A DNA stretch of 64,000 nucleotides from Bedellia somnulentella (Eukaryota > Arthropoda > Insecta > Lepidoptera > Bedelliidae), in the NCBI GenBank assembly GCA_963576735.1, contig OY755196.1, positions 7,669,912-7,733,911 on the forward strand. Reading direction: 5' to 3'. Below, piece by piece: positions 51,086 to 62,388 of the stretch (the first letter of the stretch is position 1; each line of letters opens with the position of its first letter). The position numbers and the translations under genes are program-made. The notes under the pieces were generated by a model. That model worked only from the letters and a program-made list of their open reading frames with translations. It was not told the DNA's origin and searched no databases.

Positions 51086-52593
51086 CGTCAATTTTGGGTC
51101 ATATTTTTACTTTATAAAAGATTTTCAGTGCGACCAAACCAAACGCTAGTTTGATATAATTAAATTAAATTGTCCAGCACAAAAACCAATCACATAACGT
51201 GAGAAGAAAAATCCTCACCAGACAATTATTCCTGGGAATAACGAGGGAAGATTTATAGCTTTGCGAACACGGTCATGTGCGCGTTGGGTCCTTGACCTTG
51301 TATAGACTAGTAATGGTGATTATTCCTATGGTGTTAATTAGAAAATGGAACATTAATGTGTGAGTGAAGAACTGCCAATATATATTTGTTAGATCTGGCT
51401 GTCAAATGAAGGGGCATTTTGGTGCCATTTATGTTACTTTTAAAGAATAGATTCATACTAACTTTGAAACTGCGCACAAATATGTGCCACATTGATCTAA
51501 AGTTTTCACTTAGTCACAAAAAGGCGATTTTGTGTTATACTTATTTGATTCTGTGTTTCGAGACTGTAATTTTCTTAGAACCAAAACATACGAGTAGCCC
51601 ATACGGTTAACCAGTGATCAACATACAATGGCTGCTCGTCGTATAATCATCTGCTTAAATCGACTATTGTTTGGTGATTTTCAGTTGTTTGACAGCTCGA
51701 GCAGTCCGCGTACGGTTGTACGTAGAACATACGTAGAAGACTATAGTTTGACATACAGTCTGAACTTGAAGCTGTCACCTTGACAAGCAGCCAATTATTT
51801 AGTAGCCCTTGTACTCCCAGTTCAGCGGCTTTTAAAATGGTTGTTGGACAATGTGCTTGGCATCACCAATAATATTTAACTTTTGCAACTACCGAAATTG
51901 GCATTTTTTTTTAATTGTCTCTGTCTATTTCATTTTGGGATCTATATTTGTGAGTGAATGTACGTATGTTCTACTCCCAAATGTTGCAAAATATATAACC
52001 ATCACTATAAAAATAACTCCATTTGCTACATCACAAACGACAAAACTCAATATCAATCAGTTGACTATGTCTCGATATTTTCCATCCAATTACCCCAGTT
52101 CATCGCCGACACTGTTAACTGCAGACGCGGCGTTTGTACGTCATTGCATTTCACTAGCTTTTTATTGTAGCTGGTTGGGAAACGGATTGTAATAATATGT
52201 GATGAGTATACTAGCGACGTTTAATAAAAAGTGAGAATTAGTATGACGCATAAACCTGAAATTCCCTAACTAAAATAATCTCCTTCCTGGTCCCTTAAAC
52301 GTGTTCAAATTTCTGGCCCCTGAGATGTTCTTTTAACCGCGGAAACAGGTAGAAATAACTGGGAGCAAAGGAAATATATTTTATAACCGTGTGAGCCAAT
52401 ATTTTCTCAATTTTTAAGAAAACTTTCCGACACTATGCATACAACTGACTTCTATTTTTAAAAAACAAAAGGGAATGGTTTTTTTATCATTATATCGAAT
52501 GTCTAGGCTATGCCTGCCAGTCATATTTTTTTTCTATCCAAGAAGTATATATCTCATTCTCACTATTTATTGAACACCCTTCGTATAAAACAT
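51086..52593. other. No recognised gene or repeat over most of this stretch
   Basis: A low-quality phrase at 52135-52210 (CTAGCTTTTTATTGTAGCTG) recurs at 52840-52915. Reading frames here have no family signature. Confidence 0.4.
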
Positions 52594-52690
52594 AAATATA
52601 CTCACGGTTTTAAATCTCAAAAAGGAGTAGCCAGAGCTTTTAATAAGAAATTCCTGAGCTGGTTTTTTCGGAAGATTTATAAATTAAAGG
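52594..52690 (-). repeat. Degenerate SINE-A 3' fragment
   Basis: Contains ACTCACGGTTTTAAATCTC and GAGTAGCCAGAGC. Confidence 0.55.
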
Positions 52691-52975
52691 ATAGTAATTT
52701 CATTATTTTTTTTATAACAAACTGAAATCAACTAATTTATTATCAATTGAAATTATATCCACAAAAGATACCATTTACCATATTATATTATTAAATATGT
52801 TTTTATACATCTCTTGTGTCTTTAAATGGAGACGACAGGTCATTCGTAAAGTATTTTATTCGACTAGCTTTTTATTTGTAGCTGCGATAGCAAAATAGAT
52901 TGTGATACTTACGTATAAATGTACAGCTTGGTTTTTTCACTGTCCTTTCCTTTATTATTTATTTATTCTGCTTAA

Positions 52976-53199
52976 AATGTGGCAGACACAGATTTTTTGT
53001 TTATACATTATCCAATTATGTGTAGTGTAGTGTCGGCCTCAACTGAAAACCAGTGTTTTGCCACTTGGCAATATCAAGCGCTGAGTTAAGACCTTGTTTG
53101 TGTTACCATAGCACTAATCTTTAGGTCAAAAATATTGTTTTTTCACTTTTTGTATTGTTTTTTTATATTGTATGGTGTTATGTTAACATAAATAAACGA
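52976..53199 (+). repeat. LINE 3' end with TATC tail, copy 2
   Basis: Shares the blocks of 45400-45697. It contains a SINE-A head scrap (GTGTAGTGTCGGC) near 53020. SINE-B is inserted in its tail. Confidence 0.65.
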
Positions 53200-53212
53200 G
53201 TTATCTATCTAT

Positions 53213-53582
53213 AGCCGTGTAACCTTGATAGCCCAGTGGGTAGAACACTCGGTTATCGTGCAAACGACTACTGTTTAAATCCTGGTTCGGGCCTACACCA
53301 ATTTGTCTTTTCTAAAGACATATGTGTGGTTAATTTATCATGGTTGTTAACGGTGAGGGAAAACATCGTGAGGAAACCCACATGGCTGAGTTGTACTAAG
53401 TCATGTGACAGTGTATTCGTACAAAACGGCGATAGGCCTGCCCCCTATCACGTGAGTACACTGTCCATGCAAAACGTGGGTACTCTGAACACCAGGTGAC
53501 AAAGTCACGTGATGTTCAGAAGTATTAGTACCTCTGCCAACCCCTTCGGGGATATTCGACGTGAACGTTTATGTTTATGTAT
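53213..53582 (+). repeat. SINE-B, full length with target duplication
   Basis: GTTATCTATCTAT occurs at 53200-53212 and 53583-53595. Head, body and TTATG tail are intact. Best-preserved copy together with 37606. Confidence 0.94.
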
Positions 53583-53799
53583 GTTATCTATCTATCCGTG
53601 ATGAGTATAAGTGATGATATGTTTTTATATGAAAGCATACTTACATGTTCTTCTTCGTAGGTTGAGTGTAAATCGTTCAGTTCATGATACAGAGGTATCG
53701 AGATTGATTTCCATAAACTTATTTCATATATTTAATTTGGGAGATTTAAACTAGTTTGGAAAGATTATTCAGGCTTGAATCGCTTCAACTCAACGTAAC

Positions 53800-54137
53800 T
53801 CAAACGTTCATACTGCATATCTTCGAAGAGGTTGGCAGAGGTACTAATACTTCTGAACATCACGTGAAAGTGTCACCTGGTGTTTAGAGTACCTATGTTT
53901 TGCTTAGTGTACTCACGTGATTAGGGGCAGGTATATTGCCGCTTTGTACAAATACATTGTCACAAGACTAAGTACAACTCAGCCATGTGGGTTTTCTCAC
54001 AATTAAACACCAAGATAAATATATCAACCATGTGTCTTTTGAAAAAATCAAATTGGTGTAGTCTTGACCCTGGATTTTTACCCATGCCTGCCTGCATGAA
54101 AGGCGGGTGATCTACCCATTAAGCTATCGTGGTTATA
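53800..54137 (-). repeat. SINE-B, near full length, diverged
   Basis: Variant head (CATGCCTGCCTGCATGAAAG). Several substitutions throughout. Confidence 0.83.
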
Positions 54138-55132
54138 AATAATTTTTTGTACATAAAAAATACTTATACTTTAGGTTTTAAATCTCAATAAGAATAGCCA
54201 TAGATATATATCTCTAAAGGGGGTGGCGGAGCACTGAATATTTTTTCTTCTTTCATAATTCTTACGTTACACAATTTACACATTAATGATGCCAAAAAGA
54301 TTAATCGTATTATGGTAATTATTGTTCAACTGAACCAATATTAAAACATATTTTTTCTTTTTGTGTGTCTCTAACTGCAGGTCATTGAGTCTGTAAGAAA
54401 AGGCCTAGATCCTTTGGTTTCCATATGATAATCAGTTCCCGAGAAAAGTGCTTAGAAACTATCGCTCCCTTAAGAACTGCTTAAGGTTCATTCAGAATGT
54501 TTTACTGCAGTTGGAAAAGTCATGTATTTTTAAGAGAACCTTGTCTTTAACTATATAACGTAGTAATAAGTCTGAATTTACTAAAGCAGATGGGTAGTGT
54601 CCCCCAGAATAACACTATCCCATTTCCCATTTCTTCCTCAGGGTTCGGCATTGAGTAAACCGTATTTTATCAGTATATTTTTATAATTTTTTTTATTTTA
54701 TAACTCTGGCCGATTTCTTTTGGGAATAAAATCGTTTTGTCGGTCATACTAAATCGGTCAAGTTATCGCCATAAGGACACTGCAAAAACGTGATGATTGC
54801 TTCCAAAGATTACTTTAATTAAAATGAATTGAAACATTATTAAAACTTATAACATTTCGTAGTTATGTGAAGTGAGTAATTAATGATATAAAATCAATAT
54901 TTGATATATTCTTGTTTTGGTAATACTTTTCTCCAGCATAACTAAACCTTTACTCGGCCCAGTTAAATAAAGTAAGCCCTAATCTGACAATGAACCTGCA
55001 TACTGCTGAATATAAAGTAGAACACCCTCATGTTTTTAAACGCCGCATAATACATATATTACTATGTAAAAAGATTTTAGTAAGATGAGTACATAGGAAA
55101 CATGAAAAATATGCAATTAATTAACATACATA
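54138..55132. other. AT-rich, mostly unassigned
   Basis: A SINE-A head scrap lies at 54592-54650. No gene or other repeat recognised. Confidence 0.4.
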
Positions 55133-55327
55133 CATATACATATACTCACGGCTGTAAATCCCTAGAAGGGGTAGCCAGAGCTAAGGAATTAGAAATTCCT
55201 CAGCCACTTTTGGAAATGTGAGTGGGGAAAAGATGGTAAAAGTAAAGGTTGTTGGTAATGGGTCTCCAACCGCATCGCCCAAAAATCCCTTAAAGGGTAG
55301 TGCTTTTCTAAGCCGACACTACACAGC
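55133..55327 (-). repeat. SINE-A with 5' deletion
   Basis: Jumps from AAATCCCTTAAA to GGGTAGTGCTTTTC. Otherwise intact. Confidence 0.85.
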
Positions 55328-55531
55328 AAAGGCAATTAATTAAATAATTCAATAAAAAAATCGGTCCTATTTTATTCTAGTAGTAAGTACATTATCTAGT
55401 TTTTATGCTGCATATATACATAATAATCCCGGCCATAAATATCAGAAAGGAGCAAAGAGGATCGGAGCTTCAGAATTTTTAATTCCTCAGTCACTTTTGG
55501 AATTTGAGTTGGAAAATACATACATCATACA

Positions 55532-55728
55532 TACATATACTCATAGCTATGATTCCCTGGAAGGGGTAGCCAGAGCCAAAGAATTATAAATTCCTCAGCC
55601 ACTTTTGGAAATTGAGTGGGGAAAAGGCGGGAAAATAAAGGTTTTTGGTGATGGATCTCCAACCGCATCGCCCAAAAATCCAATAAGAAGCCCCAATACC
55701 CTTAGTCGCCTCTTATGACACCCGTTAT
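55532..55728 (-). repeat. SINE-A, head truncated
   Basis: Tail and body complete. Ends at CTCTTATGACACCCGT. Confidence 0.83.
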
Positions 55729-55810
55729 ATGACCATTTTGAAGTTGGGAAATGATTGTAAAATAAAAGTCTTGATAGAACTTTTAAATTGAAATCAAATC
55801 CTTAAGCAAT

Positions 55811-55922
55811 TTTTACCATCTTTTCCCCACTCAACTTTCAAAAGTGGCTAAGAAATTTATAATTCCTTAGCTCTGGCTACCCCTTCTAGGGAAATATAGC
55901 CGTGAGTATATGTATGTATGTA
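55811..55922 (+). repeat. SINE-A 3' half
   Basis: Contains TTTTTACCATCTTTTCCCC to the ATGT tail. Confidence 0.83.
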
Positions 55923-56035
55923 ATTTTTTTTTTTGTGATTGGTTCAGTATTTTTGAAGATAAGCCTTATAAATAAACAAACCATCAAGGTTAAAAGTATA
56001 TCTTTAGCCCTTAAATTATTAGTATAAAATTAAGA

Positions 56036-56275
56036 CAACCGTAAGAGCTCAGTGGGTAGAACACCGCTTATCGTACAGACAAAGAGGGTTCAAATCCCGG
56101 GTCGGGCTTACACCATTTTGCCTTTCTTAAGTCACATGTGCGGTCAATTTATCATGGTGGTAAACGATGAAGAAAAAACTCGTGAGGAAATAGATCGGGG
56201 GGTCGGCCTATCGCGATTTTTTACGAATGAACTTTCACATGACAAAATACAACTTAGCCATGTAAGTTTCTAATT
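56036..56275 (+). repeat. SINE-B 5' half joined to an inverted SINE-B piece
   Basis: 56036-56192 is in plus orientation with the head. From about 56195 the sequence (GGTCGGCCTATCGCGATTTT) is SINE-B in minus orientation, running into Hel-2. Confidence 0.75.
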
Positions 56276-56287
56276 TAAATTAGTATA

Positions 56288-56571
56288 CTAGTAGATAGAA
56301 GTTGCCCAGCGCTCGATTCTAGTAATAAAACTTAGTTAATAAATGAACGTATCATGTTTTTCGCGTGAGCAGACAATAAAGCGAATATTTTGTTTATTTA
56401 ACAGTCAAATATCATGGAAATATATGCGTGTTTTACTGACATTTCAATAATAGTATTGGTTTTACGTTCAATTACGTATGCATGTTGATGTATTGACTGT
56501 AACAAGTTTTATTAATATAAGATCAATATTTATATTAAATATTCAGCTGAAATTTCTGTAACAGAGTCTGA
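56288..56571 (-). mobile_element. Hel-2, small Helitron-like element
   Basis: On the minus strand it begins TC and ends CTAG, with A before and T after: the same arrangement as the copy at 6263-6539. Length 284 bp. Confidence 0.62.
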
Positions 56572-56587
56572 TGTAGCAAAAAGTTTT

Positions 56588-56838
56588 GTTTAATTTATCA
56601 TGGTTGTTGACGGTGAGGGAAAACATCGTGAGAAAACCCACATGGCTGAGTTGTATTTTGTAATCTGACAGTGTTTTATACAACACGGCGATAGACCCAT
56701 CCTCTATCACGTGAGTACACTGTTCATGCAAAACGCGGGTACTCTGAACACCAGGTGATAATATCACGTGATGTTCAGAAGTATTAGTACCTCTGCCAAC
56801 CCCTTTGAGGATGGACGAAGTGAACGTTTGAGTCACAA
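56588..56838 (+). repeat. SINE-B 3' part
   Basis: Contains TTTAATTTATCATGGTTGTT to GATGGACGAAGTGAACG. Confidence 0.8.
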
Positions 56839-56839
56839 T

Positions 56840-56958
56840 TAATAAATTCTCATAGCGAGGACGACGCAAACTTTGCAAATTACGCCGTAGTTATCAACTT
56901 TTTCTATATTGATTAAGGCAGTATGAAGTCTGCTAGGACATCAGCTTGTTTTAAATAT
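56840..56958 (+). repeat. Repeat P, copy 1
   Basis: Shares AGGACGACGCAAA, GGCAGTATGAAGTCTGC and AGCTTGTTTTAAA with 63537-63655. Unclassified. Confidence 0.6.
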
Positions 56959-57227
56959 TAACGGCTAAAGAGCTTATTCCATTTGTCTGAATGAAGACGT
57001 CTAAAAGCCACAGAATCTGAATTCAGACTAGTGGAATAACGTTCAGAACGCTAGGCTTCTGAAAAGTAGACAAATTTGTGTAGTGGAATATCAAGCGTCT
57101 GCGGCAGTAACTTCAAAGGACGTCTAAATTCAGAAACGACAAAGTGTAATGGAATAAGCTCTTAACCTAACGGGTTTTTTTTATACCTCTGTGATTGCCG
57201 CATAAATTTACGTCTTTGAGAATTAAA
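56959..57227. other. Unassigned, with imperfect internal inverted similarity
   Basis: GCTTATTCCA near 56970 and TGGAATAAGC near 57152 are inverted, and ACGTCTAAAAGCC / GGACGTCTAAATTC recur between them. It may be a decayed foldback element. Confidence 0.35.
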
Positions 57228-57229
57228 TA

Positions 57230-58020
57230 CGAGAGGCATGCCAAAAGAAGTTAGATACTCTTTTCTCATTTAATTGACACTGGCAAGCTATACACCATCT
57301 TATAGGCTGATTTTTATTGAGATTTTTGAATGTAGAACACACTTCTTTTTTTAATTTTTTATTTGAATGAGCCTCATTTTTCCGAGAATCTGGCGGGGAT
57401 TCACTTGCAACAATGGAGCTCAGTCGACGTGATTTTTGCGCTATGATTTATTATGACTTTAAAAAAGGTTTAAAGCCTGAAGAATGTTTTGAACTTTTGG
57501 CTTCTACTTTTGGTGAGTCTGCTTGTTCCTGAGCAATAGTATTCAATAGGTTTGCAGAATTGAAAAGAGGACGGGTATGTCTCGAAGATGAAGCGAAGAC
57601 AGGACGGCCGGAAACCGCGGTCACGCAAGAAAATGTTTGTGCAATCGAAAAACTTATTCGCGAAAACCGACGAATTACATATGTAGAGCTAGACCAAGAA
57701 CTAGGAATTGGATCAGCAGCTATGCAAACGATAATTCCAGACCACCTTTCTCTTCGTAAACGTTGTTCGAGATGGGTGCCGCACAAACATACCGATGAGC
57801 AGAAAGACCGTCGGGTGGATTGGTGCGTATTCATGATAGATAAATTAATCGAAGGTGAGAAAAAATACGTATATAAAATACTGACTAGTGACGAAACATG
57901 GCTGTATAACTACGATGCCGAATCAAGGCGACAGTCCACTGTATGGTGCTTTGAAGACGAGCCAACTCCATCGAAATGTCACCGTGAACGAAGCACACAG
58001 AAACTAATGGTCGCCTCGCT
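57230..58020 (+). mobile_element. mariner-family transposon, copy 2, 3' truncated
   Basis: The left end CGAGAGGCATGCC after TA (57228-57229) matches the end of copy 1. The match to copy 1 stops at about 58019 (GGTCGCCTCG), shortly before the RTE-1 copy. Confidence 0.88.
57413..58020 (+). pseudogene. mariner transposase, internal stop and truncated
   Basis: The start ATG at 57413 is the same as in copy 1. A TGA at ~57533 replaces an Arg codon (family CSRAKVFN), and the Trp after it is Arg. The frame then stays open from 57560 through the helix-turn-helix end, WVPHKHTDEQKDRRVDWCVF and the first catalytic block TSDETWLYNYDAES, and is lost at the truncation. Catalytic residues two and three are absent. 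It is better preserved than copy 1 in the A-run region. Confidence 0.88.
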
Positions 58021-58039
58021 GATTTTCTCCCATCACATA

Positions 58040-59761
58040 CATACATACATATACTCACGCCATTAATTCCCATTGGGGTAGGCAGAGACTATCGATCGCC
58101 ACTTCGTACGATCCTGACAAACCTCTCTAGCTTCGTTTACATCCATCAATCTTTTCATACATGCTCTTTAATTCTTCATACTTCGGACGCCAGCCTTTTT
58201 GAGCACACTCTCAATATGGTCCAAGTGTGTTCTCCGTGGTCGTCCTCTACTAACATTACCATCCACACTAGCTCTATAGATCCCTTTTACCAAATTTTCT
58301 ATCATCCATCCTCTCTATGTGCCCAAACCATCTCAACATTCCTTTTTCTATCTTTCTTACAATATCATCTTTCACACCACACTTTTCACGAATAACGCTA
58401 TTTCTCACTCGGTCACACAATCTAACATTACAAATTTTTCTGAGGGACCTCATCTCTACTGCATTCACTCTGTTCTCATGCTTCTTCTGCCACACGCAAC
58501 ATTCGCTTTCATACATAAGCGTAGGAACAAGAACAGCATCATGCACAGCCATGCGGGCCTTTTCAGACACCGATTGACTGATCATTAGGCTATTCATTGC
58601 TCCATTTACCGCATTAGCCTTTTTCACTCTTCTTTCAATGTCTTCATCACATTTTCCATCCCTTGTAAACAAACTTCCCAGATATACAAACTCCTTCACC
58701 TGTTCCACATCCTTACCATCAATCGCAATCACGCATTCTGTCACATCTTCCTGTCTCTCAAAAACCATCGTTTTGGTCTTATCCACATTCACCCTCATTC
58801 CCTTTCTTACAAAAGACTCACATGCAATATTCATCATCTTTTGCAACTCTTCTGCCGATGATGCAAAAAGCACTTGATCGTCAGCATACAAGAGGCATTT
58901 AATGATGAATCCACCCATCCTTAGTCCATAATCACTTTCACGCAACTCTGTCAAACAGTCATCCATGAACAAATTGAAGAGCCACGGAGAAGCTACACAT
59001 CCCTGTCGGACACCCCTAGAGATTCCGAACCAGTCAGTGTTTTCCCCGTTTACTCTTACACATGCACTAGAATCCTCATAAAGTGATACCAATGCACGTA
59101 TAAGTTGACTCCCCAAACCGAACTTGGATAACACCTCCCATAAACACTTTCTTACCACCCTATCATACGCCTTCTCTAAATCAATGAAGGAGCAATACAC
59201 CTTTTGGTTCTTAGCTAAAAACTTTTCGGTGATGCTCCTTAGAGAGAAGATTTGATCCATACATCCCATTCCTTTCCTAAATCCCGCTTGCACATCCCAT
59301 ATTTTCTCATCAGTTTCATTCATCACTCTTTCAATCAGTACCTTAGCATACAATTTACCAACAATGCTGAGTAAGCTGATGCCGCGGTAGTTTTTAGCCT
59401 CTTGGTGTGACCCCTTTCCTTTATATAGAGGCACAATCACCGTCTTGCACCAGTCTCGAGGAACTTTGCCACTCGACCAGCATTTTTGGAAAAGGAAGTA
59501 CAACCAAGAAGCCACCAACCCTTTCAGCATTTCGATAGTAATCCTATCATACCCTGCCGCCTTCCCTACTTTCATACTTTTCATTGCTTTCATTATTTCT
59601 TCCATACTAATCTCACTGTCACTGAAATCACCCATCTCCTCGTTCCAATCAACATTACTGTCGATTGGCGAAGATGCATCCTCTTTTTCAAACAGTCCCT
59701 CAAAATAATTCTTCCATACCCGTTTCATGCTACTTTCATCCGTCGCCAATTCACCCTGTTC
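58040..59761 (-). mobile_element. RTE-1 LINE, copy 2, 5'-truncated
   Basis: The 3' end (ATGT units, CTCACGCCATTAATTCCC) is at the low coordinates. CATCACATA flanks both sides (58031-58039 and 59761-59769), a probable 8-9 bp target duplication. It truncates at nearly the same place as copy 1. The left flank is mariner copy 2 and the right flank a LINE 3' end. Confidence 0.9.
58274..59761 (-). CDS. RTE-1 reverse transcriptase, long open frame (partial protein)
   Basis: The open frame runs to 59800 for 508 codons, but its first ~13 (MFDAIKSYSILC) come from the neighbouring LINE 3' end. LINE-derived residues start at DEQGELATDESS. It contains the complete reverse transcriptase: NYRGISLLSIVGKL, FIDLEKAYDRV, GVRQGCVASPWLFNLF, LLYADDQVLFAS, MRVNVDKTKTMVF, FVYLGSLFTRDGK, then the start of the C-terminal block MLRWFGHIERMDDRK. 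A one-base frameshift at ~58290 ends it at FGKRDL; the remaining C-terminus continues in another frame to ~58050. The endonuclease is missing, so it could not retrotranspose alone. It is a fragment, not a full gene. Confidence 0.9.
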   Translation of the reverse strand, partial: EQGELATDESSMKRVWKNYFEGLFEKEDASSPIDSNVDWNEEMGDFSDSEISMEEIMKAMKSMKVGKAAGYDRITIEMLKGLVASWLYFLFQKCWSSGKVPRDWCKTVIVPLYKGKGSHQEAKNYRGISLLSIVGKLYAKVLIERVMNETDEKIWDVQAGFRKGMGCMDQIFSLRSITEKFLAKNQKVYCSFIDLEKAYDRVVRKCLWEVLSKFGLGSQLIRALVSLYEDSSACVRVNGENTDWFGISRGVRQGCVASPWLFNLFMDDCLTELRESDYGLRMGGFIIKCLLYADDQVLFASSAEELQKMMNIACESFVRKGMRVNVDKTKTMVFERQEDVTECVIAIDGKDVEQVKEFVYLGSLFTRDGKCDEDIERRVKKANAVNGAMNSLMISQSVSEKARMAVHDAVLVPTLMYESECCVWQKKHENRVNAVEMRSLRKICNVRLCDRVRNSVIREKCGVKDDIVRKIEKGMLRWFGHIERMDDRKFGKRDL

Positions 59762-59764
59762 ATC

Positions 59765-59848
59765 ACATAGAATAGAATAACTCTTTATTGCATCAAACAC
59801 AAATTTACAAAAGAAATTATCATACAGTTTACAGTGAAAAACAGTGAA
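59765..59848 (-). repeat. LINE 3' end fragment
   Basis: Same family as 6575-6758 (AATAACTCTTTATTGCA). Only the last ~80 bp. Confidence 0.65.
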
Positions 59849-59854
59849 AAAGAA

Positions 59855-60020
59855 ACTCTTATCTTCTATCCTTTATTTCTTTTACACCTTTTAGTAGTGT
59901 TTGCGTTTCCTACCTCCGAATCCCGGTCGCGGGTTCGAGTCCCGCCTGTGTCGAAATTTTTCTTTCCTTTATTTATTAGTAATAATCCCCACATGAGGTT
60001 TTCATGAACAAAAAGATTTA
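59855..60020. repeat. Repeat T, rearranged with inversion
   Basis: 59855-59922 is the leader in minus orientation. At 59923 it switches to the second half of the tRNA-like part in plus orientation (CCCGGTCGCGGGTTCGAG) and the T-rich trailer. Confidence 0.8.
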
Positions 60021-60044
60021 AATTAAATAACATGAACTTTTTTA

Positions 60045-60559
60045 AATTAGAAATGAGAAAGTTAACAAATATAATCAGAATGCTCTAAACTTCTAAGCTA
60101 TCAGCAATTACACGTGTTATTGTGAGTCAGCCATAAATGTTAGACAAGATATTTACACATAGACATGTGGAATATATCCGTAATACATGATTTCTATGTA
60201 ACTTTATCCATTAAGGCAGCACACGCGATGGAAGCTTAAAAAATGGAGTAACTTCTCCCGTATTTCCAAAATTTCCTAAAATTCTCCTTTTGAAAACTGA
60301 AAAGTAAACTATAACCTGCCCAGAATGAAAAAATAATTGCACCATGTTTCGTTAAAATCCGTCGAGTAGTTTTTATTTCCATAAAGAACATACAAACCGA
60401 CAGACAGACAGACAGACAGACAGAAAGATAGACAGACAAAAATTTTACTGATTGCATTTTTGGCATCAGTATCGATCTCTAATCACCCCCTGATCGTTAT
60501 TTTGAAAATAAATTTAATGTACAGAATTGACCGCACTACAGATTTATTATAAGAATAGA
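60045..60559 (-). mobile_element. Hel-1 Helitron-like element, copy 1, 3' truncated
   Basis: On the minus strand it begins TCTATTCTTATAATAAATC preceded by A, as in copy 2, and carries the (GTCT)n stretch (60393-60430 on the plus strand as GACA units). The 3' end with CTAG is lost. It sits between two pieces of repeat T trailer (TAATCCCCACATGA on both sides), so it probably inserted there. Confidence 0.75.
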
Positions 60560-60889
60560 TAATCCCCACATGAAATTTTCATAAACAAAAACATTCAAAT
60601 TATTATAAAGTTCTAAAATATAATGATCTTTCATAATATTTTGTAATTGTCAACGTAATTTAGTACCAAAAGGTTCACTAAAACTTAAAACTTTGATCCC
60701 CAAACAATTTAGTGTACCACCAAAACTGTGATAATGCCTCGATTTATTTAGAGGGACCCTTTGTTAATTAATTAATTAATTACTAACACTACTGAAAGCT
60801 TGAGTAAAGTACTTATTCCTTTTAAAGCGGCTCTTTGCATAATTTTATTGCTTCACTAGCTTTACTTGGACAATTTTGATTTTTGAAAA
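60560..60889. other. Mostly unassigned
   Basis: Starts with a repeat T trailer scrap (60560-60605). A TTAATTAATTAATTAATTA simple repeat near 60765. No gene. Confidence 0.4.
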
Positions 60890-60997
60890 CGAAGCTAGAG
60901 AGGTTTGTCAGGATCGAACGAAGTGGCGATCGATAGTCTCTGCCTACCACAATGGGAACTTATGGCGTAAGAATATGTTGTATGTATGTATGTAATT
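60890..60997 (+). repeat. RTE-1 3' end fragment
   Basis: Contains CGAAGCTAGAGAGGTTTGTC to GGCGTAAGAATATG and ATGT units. Confidence 0.82.
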
Positions 60998-61124
60998 TTG
61001 ATTTTCTGCTCTTCTTCTGTACCTTCGTTATGGGTGAAATAGCCTTCCTATTTGACAGTCCCAATTAACCTCAAAGGACAACATTGACTTGTGACTATAG
61101 GACACTAACCTGACAGCATATTTA

Positions 61125-62097
61125 TCTTACTTATAATAAATCTGTAGTGCGGTCAATTCTGTACATTAAATTTATTTTCAAAATAACGATCAGGCGGTGA
61201 TTAGAGATCGATACTGATGCCAATAATGCAATCAGTAAAATTTTTGTCTGTCTATCTTTCTGTCTGTCTGTCTGTCTGTCTGTCGGTTTGTATGTTCCTT
61301 ATGGAAACAAAAACTACTCGACGGATTTTAACGAAACTTGGTACAATTATTCTTCATACACCTGCGCAGGTTTTTGTATACTTTCCAGCTGAGTAGTAAA
61401 GGGGAATTTTGGGAAATTTTGGGAAAACGGGAGAAGTTACTCAATTTTTTAAGCTTCCGTCGAGTGTGCAGCCTCAATGGTTAAACTTACATAGAAATCA
61501 TGTGTGACGGAAATATTCTTCATAAAATTATCTAAAAAAAATCCTCAACAGTTTATGTCTATCTTTTACGGTTGACTCACAATAACACGTGTAATTCCTG
61601 ATAGCTTAGCAGTTCGGATCATTCTCATTATATTTGTTTACTCTTACGTTTGTAAACGTCTCACTCATCCCAAATCTAAAAAAGGTAACATTATTACCTA
61701 TTCAATAAAAAAAGAATCATAGAAATCAGTAGACAAACACCGAAATTATACATAAAATAAGCCATCGCGCCCGTGATCAAAACCAAATCTATTTTACATA
61801 TAACATACTAGATGGCGCCAGTAGTTGCATCCTACATCACGTAATGATTTATTTTTTAGACTGTTATAAATACTTCATAGCGTTTTATTTCAAAATCTGC
61901 TATTAAACGGAAATACTGAACCGTTCATCAAAGCGCATTTAAAATCACCAAACTACACTGTTTAGGGAGTGCTATACATTTAAAAAAATTGAAAACATTC
62001 CGCTGAATTTCACAATGCTTGAGCAGTGACTGAAGAAAGAAACCTCAGATATTTAAAAAAACAACGCTACCCGTGCGAAGCTGGGACGATCCACTAG
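61125..62097 (+). mobile_element. Hel-1 Helitron-like element, copy 2, both ends present
   Basis: Starts TC after A (61124) and ends CTAG before T (62098). A hairpin CCCGTGC-GAA-GCTGGG lies at 62070-62085, 8 bases before CTAG, the standard Helitron 3' arrangement. It contains a (GTCT)n microsatellite at 61250-61285, a feature reported for lepidopteran MINE-type Helitrons. It has no Rep/helicase gene, so it is non-autonomous. Confidence 0.85.
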
Positions 62098-62120
62098 TAC
62101 ATACATAAATTTATATACAT

Positions 62121-62388
62121 ATAGATTCTAGTAATAAAACTTAGTTAATAAATGAACGTATCATGTTTTTCGCGTAAGCAGACAATAAAGCGAATATTTT
62201 GTTTATTTAACAGTAAAATATCATGCGAATAAAGTCGTGTTTTACTGACATTTCAATAATATAGTGGTTTTACGTTCAATTACGTATGCATGTTGATGTA
62301 TTGACTGAAACAAGTTTTATTAATATAAGACCAATATTTATATTAAATATTCAGCTGGAATTTCAGTCATATTGTGGGATCTAACAAA
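62121..62388 (-). mobile_element. Hel-2, partial
   Basis: Same internal sequence as 56288-56571. The end with CTAG is cut (starts GATTCTAGTAATAAAAC) and the TC end is decayed. It begins 24 bp after the Hel-1 end. Confidence 0.65.

Noticed and set aside
51629..51784. 51-codon frame starting MAARRIIICLNRL
   Set aside because: Acceptable start context, but no homology, no domain and no splice evidence; likely chance.
60236..60466. 76-codon frame with SVCLSVCLSVC
   Set aside because: Translation of the GACA/GTCT microsatellite in Hel-1.
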